From: Streptomyces sp. CB01881
Lineage (GTDB): Bacteria > Actinomycetota > Actinomycetes > Streptomycetales > Streptomycetaceae
DNA: 64,000 nucleotides
Direction of reading: 5' to 3'
Assembly: GCF_002953255.1 (NCBI RefSeq)
Contig: NZ_CP026498.1
Span: forward strand, 5,651,158-5,715,157
This document shows, one piece after another, positions 51,284-59,137 of this stretch; position 1 is the first letter of the stretch; every line of letters starts with the position of its first letter. Made by a program: the position numbers and the translations under genes. The notes under the pieces are model-generated. The model was not told the origin of the DNA, did no database searches, and worked only from the letters and a program-made list of their open reading frames with translations.

Positions 51284-51314
51284 GCCCGGGCCGACGAGGT
51301 CGTCGTACCCGGGC
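51284..51314. terminator. Terminator between O-methyltransferase and DUF3117 genes
   Basis: GCCCGGG (51284-51290) pairs with CCCGGGC (51308-51314) around an inner GACGA/TCGTC helix; it serves two convergent genes. Short GCAGGCCCGG repeats precede it. Confidence 0.78.
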
Positions 51315-51355
51315 CCGGCAGCACATCTCAAGGAGATGGCGAGCACCCGCTGCGG

Positions 51356-51523
51356 TCAGCCGCAGGCCTTCTTCAGGGCCTCGCCGAGGGCGTCGGCCTC
51401 GTCAGGCGTGAGCTCCACCACAAGGCGTCCGCCGCCTTCGAGCGGAACGCGCATGATGATGCCCCGCCCCTCTTTGGTGACTTCGAGCGGGCCGTCACCC
51501 GTCCGCGGCTTCATGGCCGCCAT
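51356..51523 (-). CDS. DUF3117 small conserved protein
   Basis: A 55-residue protein, MAAMKPRTGDGPLEVTKEGR..., ending EALKKACG. The pattern of a short beta-hairpin (GRGIIMRVPLEGGGRLVVEL) and a C-terminal helix (DEADALGEALKKA) is diagnostic of DUF3117, found across actinobacteria next to tag and glgC/glgA in mycobacteria (Rv1211, recalled). ATG at 51523 follows GGGGA by 6 bases; an ATG at 51514 is also possible. Function unknown. It is convergent with the O-methyltransferase gene and divergent from the enoyl-CoA hydratase gene. Confidence 0.9.
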   Translation of the reverse strand: MAAMKPRTGDGPLEVTKEGRGIIMRVPLEGGGRLVVELTPDEADALGEALKKACG

Positions 51524-51820
51524 GCTCGTTCCCCTTCCTGCAACCGCTCAGCTACGCACCGGCAGTCCGTCCACCGCCGGTATCGAACGCATTGATCGGA
51601 AGCCATTATCCCGCATGCCACGGCCTGATGACCAACATCACTCTCGGTGCAACCAGGGCCGGACCGGCCCCAAGCGGCACATTTCCCGCCATAAGCCCCG
51701 GCGCGGCGCCGGTCCGTACGTCACCGGAAGGTGCGATACCTCACACTCCCCACCCGGCCGCGTGCTCCGGCATCCTGACACAGGACCGACCCGTGACGAT
51801 CACAAGGGAGCCCCTCGCCC

Positions 51821-52621
51821 ATGTCCGATTCCGTGCTGTACGAGCTCGACGGCGGCCTGGCCGTCATCACCATCAACCGTCCCGAGGCGATGAACGCCCT
51901 GGACGTCGCGACCAAGGTGGCGCTGCGGGACACCGTGACCGCCGCGGCCGGGGACCCGGCGGTGCGGGCGGTGCTGCTGACCGGGGCCGGCGAACGGGCC
52001 TTCTGCGTCGGGCAGGACCTCAAGGAGCACCTCGGACTGCTGAAGCGTGCCGAGGAGACCGGCGAGGGCGCGCTGAAGACCGTCGCCGAGCACTACAACC
52101 CGCTGGTGCGGGCGCTGGCCGGGATGCGCAAGCCGACCGTCGCGGCCGTCGGCGGCGTGGCCGCGGGCGCGGGCGCCTCGCTGGCCTTCGCCTGCGACTT
52201 CCGGATCATCTCGGACACGGCAGGCTTCAACACCGCCTTCGCCGGGATCGCGCTGACCGCCGACTCGGGCGCCTCCTGGACACTGCCCCGGCTGGTCGGG
52301 CACGCCAAGGCGACCGAGCTGCTGATGCTGCCGCGCACGGTCAAGGCCACCGAGGCGATGGAGCTGGGCCTGGCCACCAAGGTCGTCCCGGCCGCCGAGC
52401 TGGCCGCCACCGCGCGGGTCTTCGCCAAGGAGCTGGCCGACGGCCCGACGGTGGCGCTCGGCGCGATCAAGGAGTCGCTGGCGTACGGCGCCTCGCACTC
52501 GCTGGACGAGCTGCTCGACAAGGAGGACGAGCTCCAGACCATGGCGGGCGAGAGCGAGGACCACCGGATCGCGGTCCGCGCGTTCATCGCCAAGGAGAAG
52601 CCGAAGTACCTGGGCCGCTAG
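51821..52621 (+). CDS. Enoyl-CoA hydratase/isomerase family protein
   Basis: A 266-residue crotonase-fold enzyme. The CoA-binding and oxyanion segments are INRPEAMNALD, AFCVGQDLKEH and AVGGVAAGAGASLAFACDF. Instead of the two classical hydratase glutamates, the second position reads ALTADSGASW with an Asp, as in PaaG-type isomerases, so an isomerase or ring-opening role in aromatic CoA metabolism is as likely as simple hydration. ATG at 51821 follows AAGGGAG. It stands alone between DUF3117 and tag. Confidence 0.9.
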   Translation: MSDSVLYELDGGLAVITINRPEAMNALDVATKVALRDTVTAAAGDPAVRAVLLTGAGERAFCVGQDLKEHLGLLKRAEETGEGALKTVAEHYNPLVRALAGMRKPTVAAVGGVAAGAGASLAFACDFRIISDTAGFNTAFAGIALTADSGASWTLPRLVGHAKATELLMLPRTVKATEAMELGLATKVVPAAELAATARVFAKELADGPTVALGAIKESLAYGASHSLDELLDKEDELQTMAGESEDHRIAVRAFIAKEKPKYLGR

Positions 52622-52651
52622 GGCTCCGGGCCCTCCAGCCTCCCAGGGCCC

Positions 52652-52675
52652 GGGGCTCCGGGGCTCCGGGGCTCC
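52652..52675. repeat. Three tandem 8-bp units
   Basis: GGGGCTCC repeats three times between the convergent enoyl-CoA hydratase and tag genes. It is probably slippage-prone filler; it also gives C-rich/G-rich strands. Confidence 0.7.
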
Positions 52676-52681
52676 GGGCCG

Positions 52682-53299
52682 TCAGGACTTCCGGGCCTCC
52701 CCGGCGCCCCGGCGGCCGTCGACGGCCTGGCGGACGTGGCAGTCCGCCAGGTGGTCGTCGACCAGGCCGCAGGCCTGCATCAGCGCGTACGCGGTGGTCG
52801 GGCCGACGAAGCGGAAACCGGCCTTCTTGAGCGCCTTCGCCAGGGCCGCCGACTCGGGCGTGACGGCCGGCACCTCGTCCGGCGTGCGGGGAGCCGGCCG
52901 GTCCGGGTCGCCGGCGTACTGCCAGATCAACGCGTCCAGGCCGCCGTCGAGTTCGAGGGCGGCCCTGGCGTTGGCCACGGCCGCCTCGATCTTGGCGCGG
53001 TTGCGGATGATGCCGGTGTCGCCGAGCAGCCGCTCGACGTCCGCCGGGCCGAACTCGGCGACCTTGGCGATCTCGAAGCCGGCGAAGGCGGCACGGAAGC
53101 CCTCGCGGCGGCGCAGGATGGTGAGCCAGGACAGCCCGGACTGGAAGGCCTCCAGGCAGACCCGCTCGAACAGCGGGTCGTCGCCGTGCACCGGGCGGCC
53201 CCACTCGGTGTCGTGGTAGACCCGGTAGTCGTCCGTCGAGTCGCCCCAGGCGCAGCGGCGCAGCCCGTCCGGGCCGACCGGGGCGCCGTCCGCGCTCAC
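52682..53299 (-). CDS. tag: DNA-3-methyladenine glycosylase I
   Basis: A 205-residue base-excision repair enzyme that removes 3-methyladenine. The family signature is clear: RCAWGDS near residue 15 with the zinc Cys, YHDTEWGRPVHGDDPLFE, QSGLSWLTILRRREGFR, and the C-terminal zinc ligands in VDDHLADCH. GTG at 53299 overlaps the end of the upstream DivIVA-domain gene by 4 bases (GTGA), so the two are coupled, as in mycobacteria (Rv1209-Rv1210, recalled). Confidence 0.95.
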   Translation of the reverse strand: MSADGAPVGPDGLRRCAWGDSTDDYRVYHDTEWGRPVHGDDPLFERVCLEAFQSGLSWLTILRRREGFRAAFAGFEIAKVAEFGPADVERLLGDTGIIRNRAKIEAAVANARAALELDGGLDALIWQYAGDPDRPAPRTPDEVPAVTPESAALAKALKKAGFRFVGPTTAYALMQACGLVDDHLADCHVRQAVDGRRGAGEARKS

Positions 53300-53715
53300 T
53301 GGTCCGCCGCCGGCTTCACGTCCTCGGGGTGCTTGGTGAGGCTCGCGGGCTCGACCACCTTGGCGAACTCCTCCAGGCCGGGGAGCGGTTCGGCGCCGGA
53401 CTCCGGGCCGCCGGTCGCCTCGACGGCGCCGCGCACCGCCGCGACGGCCTCCAGCTCCGCGATCCGGGCGTCCCGGTAGGCGAGTTCGGCGCCCAGGCGG
53501 TCGAGGACGTCGTCCACCTCGTCCATCCGGTAGCCGCGGACGGCCATCGGCAGCCTGATGCCGTCCACGTCGTCCTGGCTCAGCGGACGGTCCTGCGGAA
53601 GCCTGGCGGCGATCCGGTCCTGTACCGCCTCCGGCAGCGAGCCGCCCCCGCCGAGCGCCACCAGCGCGGCGCCGCCGACCACCACGGCCATGGCCACCAC
53701 GATCACCCAGAACAC
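53296..53715 (-). CDS. Membrane-anchored DivIVA-domain protein
   Basis: A 139-residue protein. An N-terminal membrane helix (VFWVIVVAMAVVVGGAALVAL) is followed by the short DivIVA-like motif LPMAVRGYRMDEVDDVLDRL and a coiled coil (GAELAYRDARIAELEAV). Such proteins sit at curved membrane or polar growth sites. GTG at 53715 follows GGAGG by 7 bases; a longer reading from ATG 53775 lacks a site. It is co-transcribed with tag. Confidence 0.85.
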   Translation of the reverse strand: MFWVIVVAMAVVVGGAALVALGGGGSLPEAVQDRIAARLPQDRPLSQDDVDGIRLPMAVRGYRMDEVDDVLDRLGAELAYRDARIAELEAVAAVRGAVEATGGPESGAEPLPGLEEFAKVVEPASLTKHPEDVKPAADQ

Positions 53716-53841
53716 GTGCTGTCCTCCCGAAATTTCCGGTCGGCCCCCGGTACGGGTGCCCGTCTGTCCGATCATGACAGCATGGTTCCCGAGAGGCCGG
53801 GGGCCATCATCGCACCCGCAGCAGCTGTGGAGGAGACATCG

Positions 53842-54705
53842 GTGGCACTGCGCCTGGGACCACGGGAATTCGGTGACGACGAGCTTGTGATCATGGCGAT
53901 CGTCAACCGCACGCCCGACTCGTTCTTCGACAAGGGGGCCACCTTCGCCGACGAGGCCGCGTTCGCCGCCGCCGACCGCGCGGTCGCCGAGGGCGCCGCG
54001 ATCCTGGACATCGGCGGGGTGAAGGCCGGGCCGGGCGACGAGGTGACGGTCGAGGAGGAGCTGCGCCGCACCGTGCCGTTCGTGGCGGAGCTGCGCAAGC
54101 GCCACCCGGAGGCCGTGATCAGCGTGGACACCTGGCGGCACGAGGTCGGCGAGGCGGTCTGCGAGGCCGGCGCGGACCTGCTGAACGACGCCTGGGGCGG
54201 GGTGGACCCGAAGCTCGCCGAGGTGGCCGCCCGGCACGACGTCGGCCTGGTCTGCACCCACGCGGGCGGTGCCGAGCCGCGTACCCGGCCGCACCGGGTC
54301 GGCTACGAGGACGTGATGGCGGACATCCTGCGGGTGACGGTCGGGCTGGCCGAGCGCGCGGTGGAGCTGGGCGTGCGGCGGGACGCGGTGATCATCGACC
54401 CGGGGCACGACTTCGGCAAGAACACCCGGCACTCGCTGGAGGCGACCCGGCGGCTGCCGGAGATGACCGCGACCGGGTTCCCGGTGCTGGTCTCGCTCTC
54501 CAACAAGGACTTCGTCGGCGAGACGCTGGACAAGCCGGTGAACGAGCGGCTGCTCGGCACCCTGGCCACCACCGCCGTCTCGGCCTGGCTGGGCGCGCAG
54601 GTCTACCGGGTGCACCAGGTGGCGCAGACCCGGCAGGTGCTGGACATGGTCGCCTCGATCCGGGGCACCCGCCCCCCGGCGGTGGCCCGCCGGGGGCTGG
54701 CGTAA
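53842..54705 (+). CDS. folP2: Dihydropteroate synthase paralogue (FolP2 type)
   Basis: A 287-residue TIM-barrel protein of the DHPS family: IMAIVNRTPDSFFD near the N-terminus (pterin loop 1), GAAILDIGGVKAGPG, ISVDTWRHEV, NDAWGG, IIDPGHDFGK and SLSNKDFVGE, where true DHPS has S-R-K-x-F. The second loop and the missing SRK motif point to FolP2, which in mycobacteria lacks DHPS activity, rather than the sulfonamide target FolP1. GTG at 53842 follows GGAGGAG by 6 bases. It is divergent from the DivIVA gene and convergent with the LOG gene. In mycobacteria gpgS follows folP2; it is absent here. Confidence 0.87.
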   Translation: MALRLGPREFGDDELVIMAIVNRTPDSFFDKGATFADEAAFAAADRAVAEGAAILDIGGVKAGPGDEVTVEEELRRTVPFVAELRKRHPEAVISVDTWRHEVGEAVCEAGADLLNDAWGGVDPKLAEVAARHDVGLVCTHAGGAEPRTRPHRVGYEDVMADILRVTVGLAERAVELGVRRDAVIIDPGHDFGKNTRHSLEATRRLPEMTATGFPVLVSLSNKDFVGETLDKPVNERLLGTLATTAVSAWLGAQVYRVHQVAQTRQVLDMVASIRGTRPPAVARRGLA

Positions 54706-54731
54706 CGCCCTGGGCGGTGCCAGGGGCGCCC

Positions 54732-55541
54732 CTAGATCTCGTTCACCGGCCGGCGGGCGTCGGCGAGGATCTTCATGACCTCGTCGATGTCGTCGGTGAT
54801 GTGGAACAGCTCCAGGTCGTGCGGGGCCGCCTTGCCCTGCGCGACCAGCGTGTTCTTCAGCCAGTCGACCAGGCCGCCCCAGTACTCGCTGCCGAACAGG
54901 ATCACCGGGAACCGGGTGACCTTCTTCGTCTGGACCAGGGTCAGCGCCTCGAACAGCTCGTCCAGCGTGCCGAGGCCGCCGGGCAGCACCACGAAGCCCT
55001 GCGCGTACTTCACGAACATCGTCTTGCGGACGAAGAAGTAACGGAAGTTCAGCCCGAGGTCGACGAACTCGTTGAGCCCCTGCTCGAAGGGCAGCTCGAT
55101 GCCGAGGCCGACGCTCAGGCCGCCGGCGTCCGAGGCGCCGCGGTTGGCCGCCTCCATCGCCCCGGGACCGCCGCCGGTGATCACCGCGTAGCCGGCCTCG
55201 GCCAGCGCCCGGCCGATGGCCACGCCGGCCGCGTACTCGGGCGAGTCGACCGCCGTCCGGGCCGAGCCGAAGACGCTGATCGCGGGAGGGAGTTCGGCGA
55301 GCGCGCCGAAGCCCTCGACGAACTCCGAGGTGATCCGCAGGACCCGCCACGGATCGGTGTGGAGCCAGTCGGTCGGGCCCGTGGTGTCCAGCAGGCGCTG
55401 GTCCGTCGTGCTCTCGCCGACCTGGTCCCGGCGCACCAGCACCGGACCCTTCTGCTTCTCGGGCCACGCCTTCTTCGGGCGCGGCTCGCCCACCCGCTCG
55501 GGACCGTGACCGTAGTGCTTTTCGTCTCCAGTGCCTGTCAT
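54732..55541 (-). CDS. LOG-family (TIGR00730) Rossmann-fold protein
   Basis: A 269-residue protein of the LOG/cytokinin phosphoribohydrolase family, often mis-named lysine decarboxylase. Motifs: ISVFGSARTAVDS, TGGGPGAMEAANRGA and the nucleotide-binding PGGLGTLDELFE with its catalytic Arg in FFVRKTMF. It would release base from a nucleoside monophosphate. The N-terminal 85 residues, basic then acidic, are longer than in plant LOGs. ATG at 55541 has no ribosome site but a TAGGGT box 6 bases before it. The neighbour dapE runs in the same direction upstream, as in mycobacteria (Rv1202, Rv1205). Confidence 0.9.
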   Translation of the reverse strand: MTGTGDEKHYGHGPERVGEPRPKKAWPEKQKGPVLVRRDQVGESTTDQRLLDTTGPTDWLHTDPWRVLRITSEFVEGFGALAELPPAISVFGSARTAVDSPEYAAGVAIGRALAEAGYAVITGGGPGAMEAANRGASDAGGLSVGLGIELPFEQGLNEFVDLGLNFRYFFVRKTMFVKYAQGFVVLPGGLGTLDELFEALTLVQTKKVTRFPVILFGSEYWGGLVDWLKNTLVAQGKAAPHDLELFHITDDIDEVMKILADARRPVNEI

Positions 55542-55547
55542 GACGAA

Positions 55548-55553
55548 ACCCTA
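55548..55553 (-). promoter_or_regulatory. Candidate leaderless promoter -10 (TAGGGT)
   Basis: TAGGGT on the minus strand ends 6 bases before the LOG-family ATG at 55541, and no Shine-Dalgarno is present. Confidence 0.5.
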
Positions 55554-55631
55554 CGCCCGTTGATCCCGGTTTTCAGGCAACGGTGGAAGGTCGGTTGGGC
55601 GACCGGAAGATGGCGTTCAGCTGCCGGTCCT

Positions 55632-55652
55632 CCGGTCCGCCCGTCGGACCGG
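55632..55652 (-). terminator. Terminator of dapE
   Basis: CCGGTCCG-cccgt-CGGACCGG, an 8-bp perfect stem directly against the dapE stop codon. Confidence 0.75.
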
Positions 55653-56726
55653 TCAGCTGGTCAGCCAGGCGCGGAGCCGGTCCTCGGTCTCGGCGATGGC
55701 CGTGAGCGAGCAGTGCTCCTCGCGCTTGTGCGCCAGGTTCGGGTCGCCGGGGCCGTAGTTGACCGCGGGGACGCCGAGCGCGCTGAACCGGGCGACGTCG
55801 GTCCAGCCGAACTTGGCCCGGGCGACGCCCCCGGTCGCGGCCAGGAAGGCCTGCGCGGCGGGCTGGGCGAGGCCGGGCAGCGCCCCCGGCGCGGAGTCGG
55901 TGACGGCCACCTCGAAGCCGTCGAAGACCTCGCGGACGTGCTTCTCGGCGTCCGCCTCGGTGCGGTCCGGCGCGTAGCGGAAGTTGACCGTCACCACGCA
56001 CTCGTCGGGGATCACGTTGCCGGCCACGCCGCCGTCGATGCGCACGGCGTTGAGGCCCTCGCGGTACTCCAGGCCGTCGATCTCCACCCGGCGGGGCTCG
56101 TACGCCGCGAGCCGGGTGAGCACCTCGGCGGCGTGGTGGATGGCGTTGTCGCCGAGCCAGCTGCGGGCCGCGTGGGCGCGCACGCCGGTCAGCCGGACCT
56201 GCACCCGCAGGGTGCCCTGGCAGCCGCCCTCGACGGTGGCGCCGCTGGGCTCCATCAGCACGGCGAAGTCGGCGGCCAGCCAGTCCGGGTGTTCCTCGGC
56301 CAGGTGGCCGAGGCCGTTGCGGTGGGCCTCCACCTCCTCGCAGTCGTAGAAGACGTAGGTGAGGTCCCGGTTGGGCTCGGGCAGGGTCGCGGCCAGCCGG
56401 AGCTGGACGGCGACACCGGACTTCATGTCGGAGGTGCCGCAGCCGTAGAGCAGGTCGCCCTCGACGTAGGACGGCACGTTGTCGGCGATCGGCACGGTGT
56501 CCAGGTGGCCGGCGAGCAGGACACGTTCGGCGCGGCCCAGGTTCGTCCGGGCGACGACGTTGTTGCCGTACCGGTCGACGGTGAGGTGCGGGTAGGCCCG
56601 CAGGGCGGTCTCCACGGCGTCGGCGAGCGCCTGCTCGTCGCCGCTGACCGACGGGAAGTCGACGAGCCGGGCGGTCAGCGCACCGCCGTCGAGGGTGAGG
56701 TCCAGGGGCGTCTTCGGGCTGCTCAT
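55653..56726 (-). CDS. dapE: Succinyl-diaminopimelate desuccinylase
   Basis: A 357-residue M20-family dizinc enzyme that converts N-succinyl-LL-diaminopimelate to LL-DAP for lysine and peptidoglycan. Motifs: the metal His-Asp pair in LAGHLDTVP near residue 72, [10 protein letters not shown], the catalytic FYDCEEVE and the C-terminal [15 protein letters not shown] with the metal His. ATG at 56726 has a TAGGCT box 8 bases upstream and only weak GGAC, so it may be leaderless. DapC, the preceding step, lies 2.4 kb away at 59138-60283; both face left. Confidence 0.93.
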   Translation of the reverse strand: MSSPKTPLDLTLDGGALTARLVDFPSVSGDEQALADAVETALRAYPHLTVDRYGNNVVARTNLGRAERVLLAGHLDTVPIADNVPSYVEGDLLYGCGTSDMKSGVAVQLRLAATLPEPNRDLTYVFYDCEEVEAHRNGLGHLAEEHPDWLAADFAVLMEPSGATVEGGCQGTLRVQVRLTGVRAHAARSWLGDNAIHHAAEVLTRLAAYEPRRVEIDGLEYREGLNAVRIDGGVAGNVIPDECVVTVNFRYAPDRTEADAEKHVREVFDGFEVAVTDSAPGALPGLAQPAAQAFLAATGGVARAKFGWTDVARFSALGVPAVNYGPGDPNLAHKREEHCSLTAIAETEDRLRAWLTS

Positions 56727-56734
56727 GGTCGTCC

Positions 56735-56740
56735 AGCCTA
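56735..56740 (-). promoter_or_regulatory. Candidate leaderless promoter -10 (TAGGCT)
   Basis: TAGGCT on the minus strand ends 8 bases before the dapE ATG. Confidence 0.4.
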
Positions 56741-56889
56741 GTCCCGCGGGCCGTGGCGGCCGTGAACCGCGGGCAGGTGGGGCGGTGGTCGCGGACGGGC
56801 GCCGCCGCGAATCCGAGAACCGCGGGCGCCGCACATCCGTCCGAGTGGGTACGGTGTCGGAGCAGAAAGCACGGTGGAGAGGGGCGGCG

Positions 56890-57924
56890 GTGGCCAGGAA
56901 GAGGAGCGGCGGGCAGGGCGGCGACACGACGCCCGGGCGGCGCCGCAGGCCGCTGCGCGCGGTACTGATCGGGCTGGTGGTGCTCGCGGTCGTCGCCGTG
57001 GGCCTGTTCTGGCTGCGCGACCAGAAGCTGCTGACCCCCGAGGGCTGCAGGGTGAAGACGGCGGCCGGCGAGGGCACGCTCGAAGTCCCGCAGGCGGCCA
57101 ACGCGGCGACGATCGCCGCCGTGGCCCACGCCCGCGGCCTCCCGGACCGGGCGGTGACCATCTCGCTGGCGACCGCGATGCAGGAGTCCAAGATCCGCAA
57201 CCTGACCGGCGGCGACCGGGACTCGGTCGGCCTGTTCCAGCAGCGGCCCTCGCAGGGCTGGGGCACCGCGCAGCAGATCAGCGACCCGGTCTACGCGACC
57301 AACAAGTTCCTGGACGGCCTGGTCAAGGTCCCCGGCTACACCCGGCTGCCGCTGACCGACGCGGCCCAGCAGGTGCAGAAGAGCGGCTACCCGCAGGCGT
57401 ACGCCAAGCACGAGACCAAGGCGACCCTGCTGGCCTCGGCGCTGACCGGCCGCGAGGCGGCCTCGCTCAACTGCGTGGTGCACGACTTCGCCGAGCCGGA
57501 CCCGGACGACACCGCCTCGGCGGCCGCGTCCGCGTCGGCCGTTCCCGCCGCCGCGGCCTCCGCCACCCCGGCCGGCCGGCCGGACCGGGCGCAGGTGCTG
57601 AGCGACCGGGTGCGCCGCGAGTTCGGCCGCACGGTGTCGCCGGCCACCGGCTACTCCTCCTCCATCAAGGGCGCCGAGAGCGCCGTCTCGCTCACCCCGG
57701 ACCCGGCCGCCAGCACCGACGCCGGCCCGGACGCCGAGCGCGAGAACGGCTGGGCGGTGGCGCACTGGGCGGTGGCGCAGGCGCAGCAGCTGGGCATCGA
57801 GACGGTCGCGTACGACGGGAAGATCTGGCGCAAGGCCAAGTCCGAGGACGGCTGGAAGCCCCAGCCGACCGGCACCTCGACCAAGCTGGTGCTGGTCTCG
57901 CTGGCGGGACCGGCGAAGGCGTAG
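56890..57924 (+). CDS. Membrane-anchored protein with transglycosylase-like region
   Basis: A 344-residue protein. A basic N-terminus and one membrane helix ([20 protein letters not shown], about 25-44) anchor an extracellular part. Residues 75-200 contain [40 protein letters not shown] and [14 protein letters not shown], the pattern of a lysozyme-like or SLT-type fold; the Glu in MQESK would be catalytic if the assignment is right. The C-terminal part is Ala/Pro-rich with a small end domain. In databases such proteins are often called heavy-metal transporters without evidence. GTG at 56890 follows GAGAGG by 7 bases. It is divergent from dapE, an envelope neighbour. Confidence 0.78.
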   Translation: MARKRSGGQGGDTTPGRRRRPLRAVLIGLVVLAVVAVGLFWLRDQKLLTPEGCRVKTAAGEGTLEVPQAANAATIAAVAHARGLPDRAVTISLATAMQESKIRNLTGGDRDSVGLFQQRPSQGWGTAQQISDPVYATNKFLDGLVKVPGYTRLPLTDAAQQVQKSGYPQAYAKHETKATLLASALTGREAASLNCVVHDFAEPDPDDTASAAASASAVPAAAASATPAGRPDRAQVLSDRVRREFGRTVSPATGYSSSIKGAESAVSLTPDPAASTDAGPDAERENGWAVAHWAVAQAQQLGIETVAYDGKIWRKAKSEDGWKPQPTGTSTKLVLVSLAGPAKA

Positions 57925-58303
57925 CGGCGCCGTCGGCGAGGGCGCGGCGCCCGTCCGCGAGAGCGCGGGGGCAAGGGCGCGGCGCACGTCCGCGAGAGCG
58001 TGGGGACGGGTACCGCCACGCGCTGACGCACTGGTGTCCGGGTTGCCGCCGGACGGGTGATTCGGGTCAACCCCGGTGGACGGCGGTCGGTTGCGGCGGC
58101 CCGGGGTGCAGAACCGTCTCTTCCTTGGCCCGCCGTGCGCGCACCCCCGCCGCCGGGCCGGCCGGCACCCCCGGCATCGGGCATACCATCCGATCGTCGG
58201 CCTGTTCTTTTCCTTGCTCCGGCCGAAACCTTCTGGCTTCTGAAGCGGTAATACCCTCGTCCGCCCGGCGGACGGGACGGACCCAGACCCTTCGAGGAGC
58301 CCC
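57925..58303. other. Intergenic region with a 30-bp duplication
   Basis: 379 bases between two rightward envelope genes. The first 80 bases hold the duplicated 30-mer; the A/T-richer stretch 58200-58255 (TTCTTTTCCTTG..., GGTAATACC) should hold the promoter of the secreted protein gene at 58304. No small gene is supported. Confidence 0.5.
57941..58005. repeat. 30-bp direct repeat, two copies
   Basis: 57941-57970 and 57976-58005 match at 28 of 30 positions (unit begins GGCGCGGCGC, ends GGGG), separated by 5 bases. It lies just past the stop codon of the 56890 gene. Confidence 0.8.
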
Positions 58304-59068
58304 ATGTCTCACCCCCTCACGCGCCGGATCGCCCAGGCCGCGCTGCTCGTGGCGGCCGGCGCGACCCCGCTGGCCGCGGCCGGCTCCGCGTCCGCCGCCG
58401 ACGCCCTGCTGCCCAAGTCCGACCTGGCCGCCCCGCTGGGCCAGCTGACCAGCACCGACGCGGGTTCCACCCTGCAGCACACCACCCACGAGCTGGGCCG
58501 GGCCGCCGGGAACACCGGCGCCGCGACCGTCGCCGCGGGCGTGCCCGCCGCCTCCGACGCCACCGGCAACATCGTCGCCCACCAGCTCCCCGAGGCCAAC
58601 GAGAAGGCCGGTTCGCTCACCGCCCCGGTCGACAAGACCGTCGCCACCACCGGCGAGCTCTCCGCGATCACCCCGAAGGTCGCCTCCGCGCCGGCCGGAA
58701 AGCTCGGCGACGCCGTCACCGGCGGCCAGGGCGCGGCCGGCCGCAGCGCCGGGGCCGGCGCCAACCCGGTCGGCGGGCTCTCGCAGACCGCCGGTCTGAC
58801 CCAGGGCCTGCCCGGCACGGGCGCGCTCACCGGCGCCAACGCCGTCACCGACGCGCCGCCGCTCGGCGCGCTGGGCCGGGCGCTGCCGACCGAGGCCACC
58901 TCCGCCCTGCCCGGCGCCGACGTGCTGGGCCTGGCCGAGCACGGCTCGGCCAACCGCCTCGGCGGCGCCGACCTCGGCCCGAACTCCCCGCTGTCCGGCC
59001 TCTCTCCGACCACCGGCCTGCTCGGCGGCCTCGGCGGCGGTGGCCTCGGCGGTCTGCCGATCGGCTGA
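58304..59068 (+). CDS. Secreted low-complexity Ala/Gly/Thr-rich protein
   Basis: A 254-residue exported protein. A Sec-type signal peptide (basic MSHPLTRR, hydrophobic AQAALLVAAGATPLAAAG, cleavage likely after ASA near residue 31) is followed by a low-complexity region rich in Ala, Gly, Thr and Leu with repeated GLxQT/GLTQG and PxxGALGR motifs, ending in a run of GGLGG units. There is no cysteine, LPXTG or membrane anchor. Related Streptomyces proteins are annotated loosely as ATP-binding; I see no nucleotide motif. ATG at 58304 follows GAGGAG by 6 bases. Confidence 0.78.
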   Translation: MSHPLTRRIAQAALLVAAGATPLAAAGSASAADALLPKSDLAAPLGQLTSTDAGSTLQHTTHELGRAAGNTGAATVAAGVPAASDATGNIVAHQLPEANEKAGSLTAPVDKTVATTGELSAITPKVASAPAGKLGDAVTGGQGAAGRSAGAGANPVGGLSQTAGLTQGLPGTGALTGANAVTDAPPLGALGRALPTEATSALPGADVLGLAEHGSANRLGGADLGPNSPLSGLSPTTGLLGGLGGGGLGGLPIG

Positions 59069-59084
59069 TCCCCCGTCGCGACGT

Positions 59085-59124
59085 GAAGGGGGCCGGCGTC
59101 CCGTCCCGGACGCCGGCCCCCTTC
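59085..59124. terminator. Bidirectional terminator hairpin
   Basis: A perfect 17-bp stem (59085-59101 with 59108-59124), 6-base loop, GAA/TTC ends, between the convergent secreted-protein and dapC genes. Confidence 0.93.
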
Positions 59125-59137
59125 GTCGTGCCCGCGG

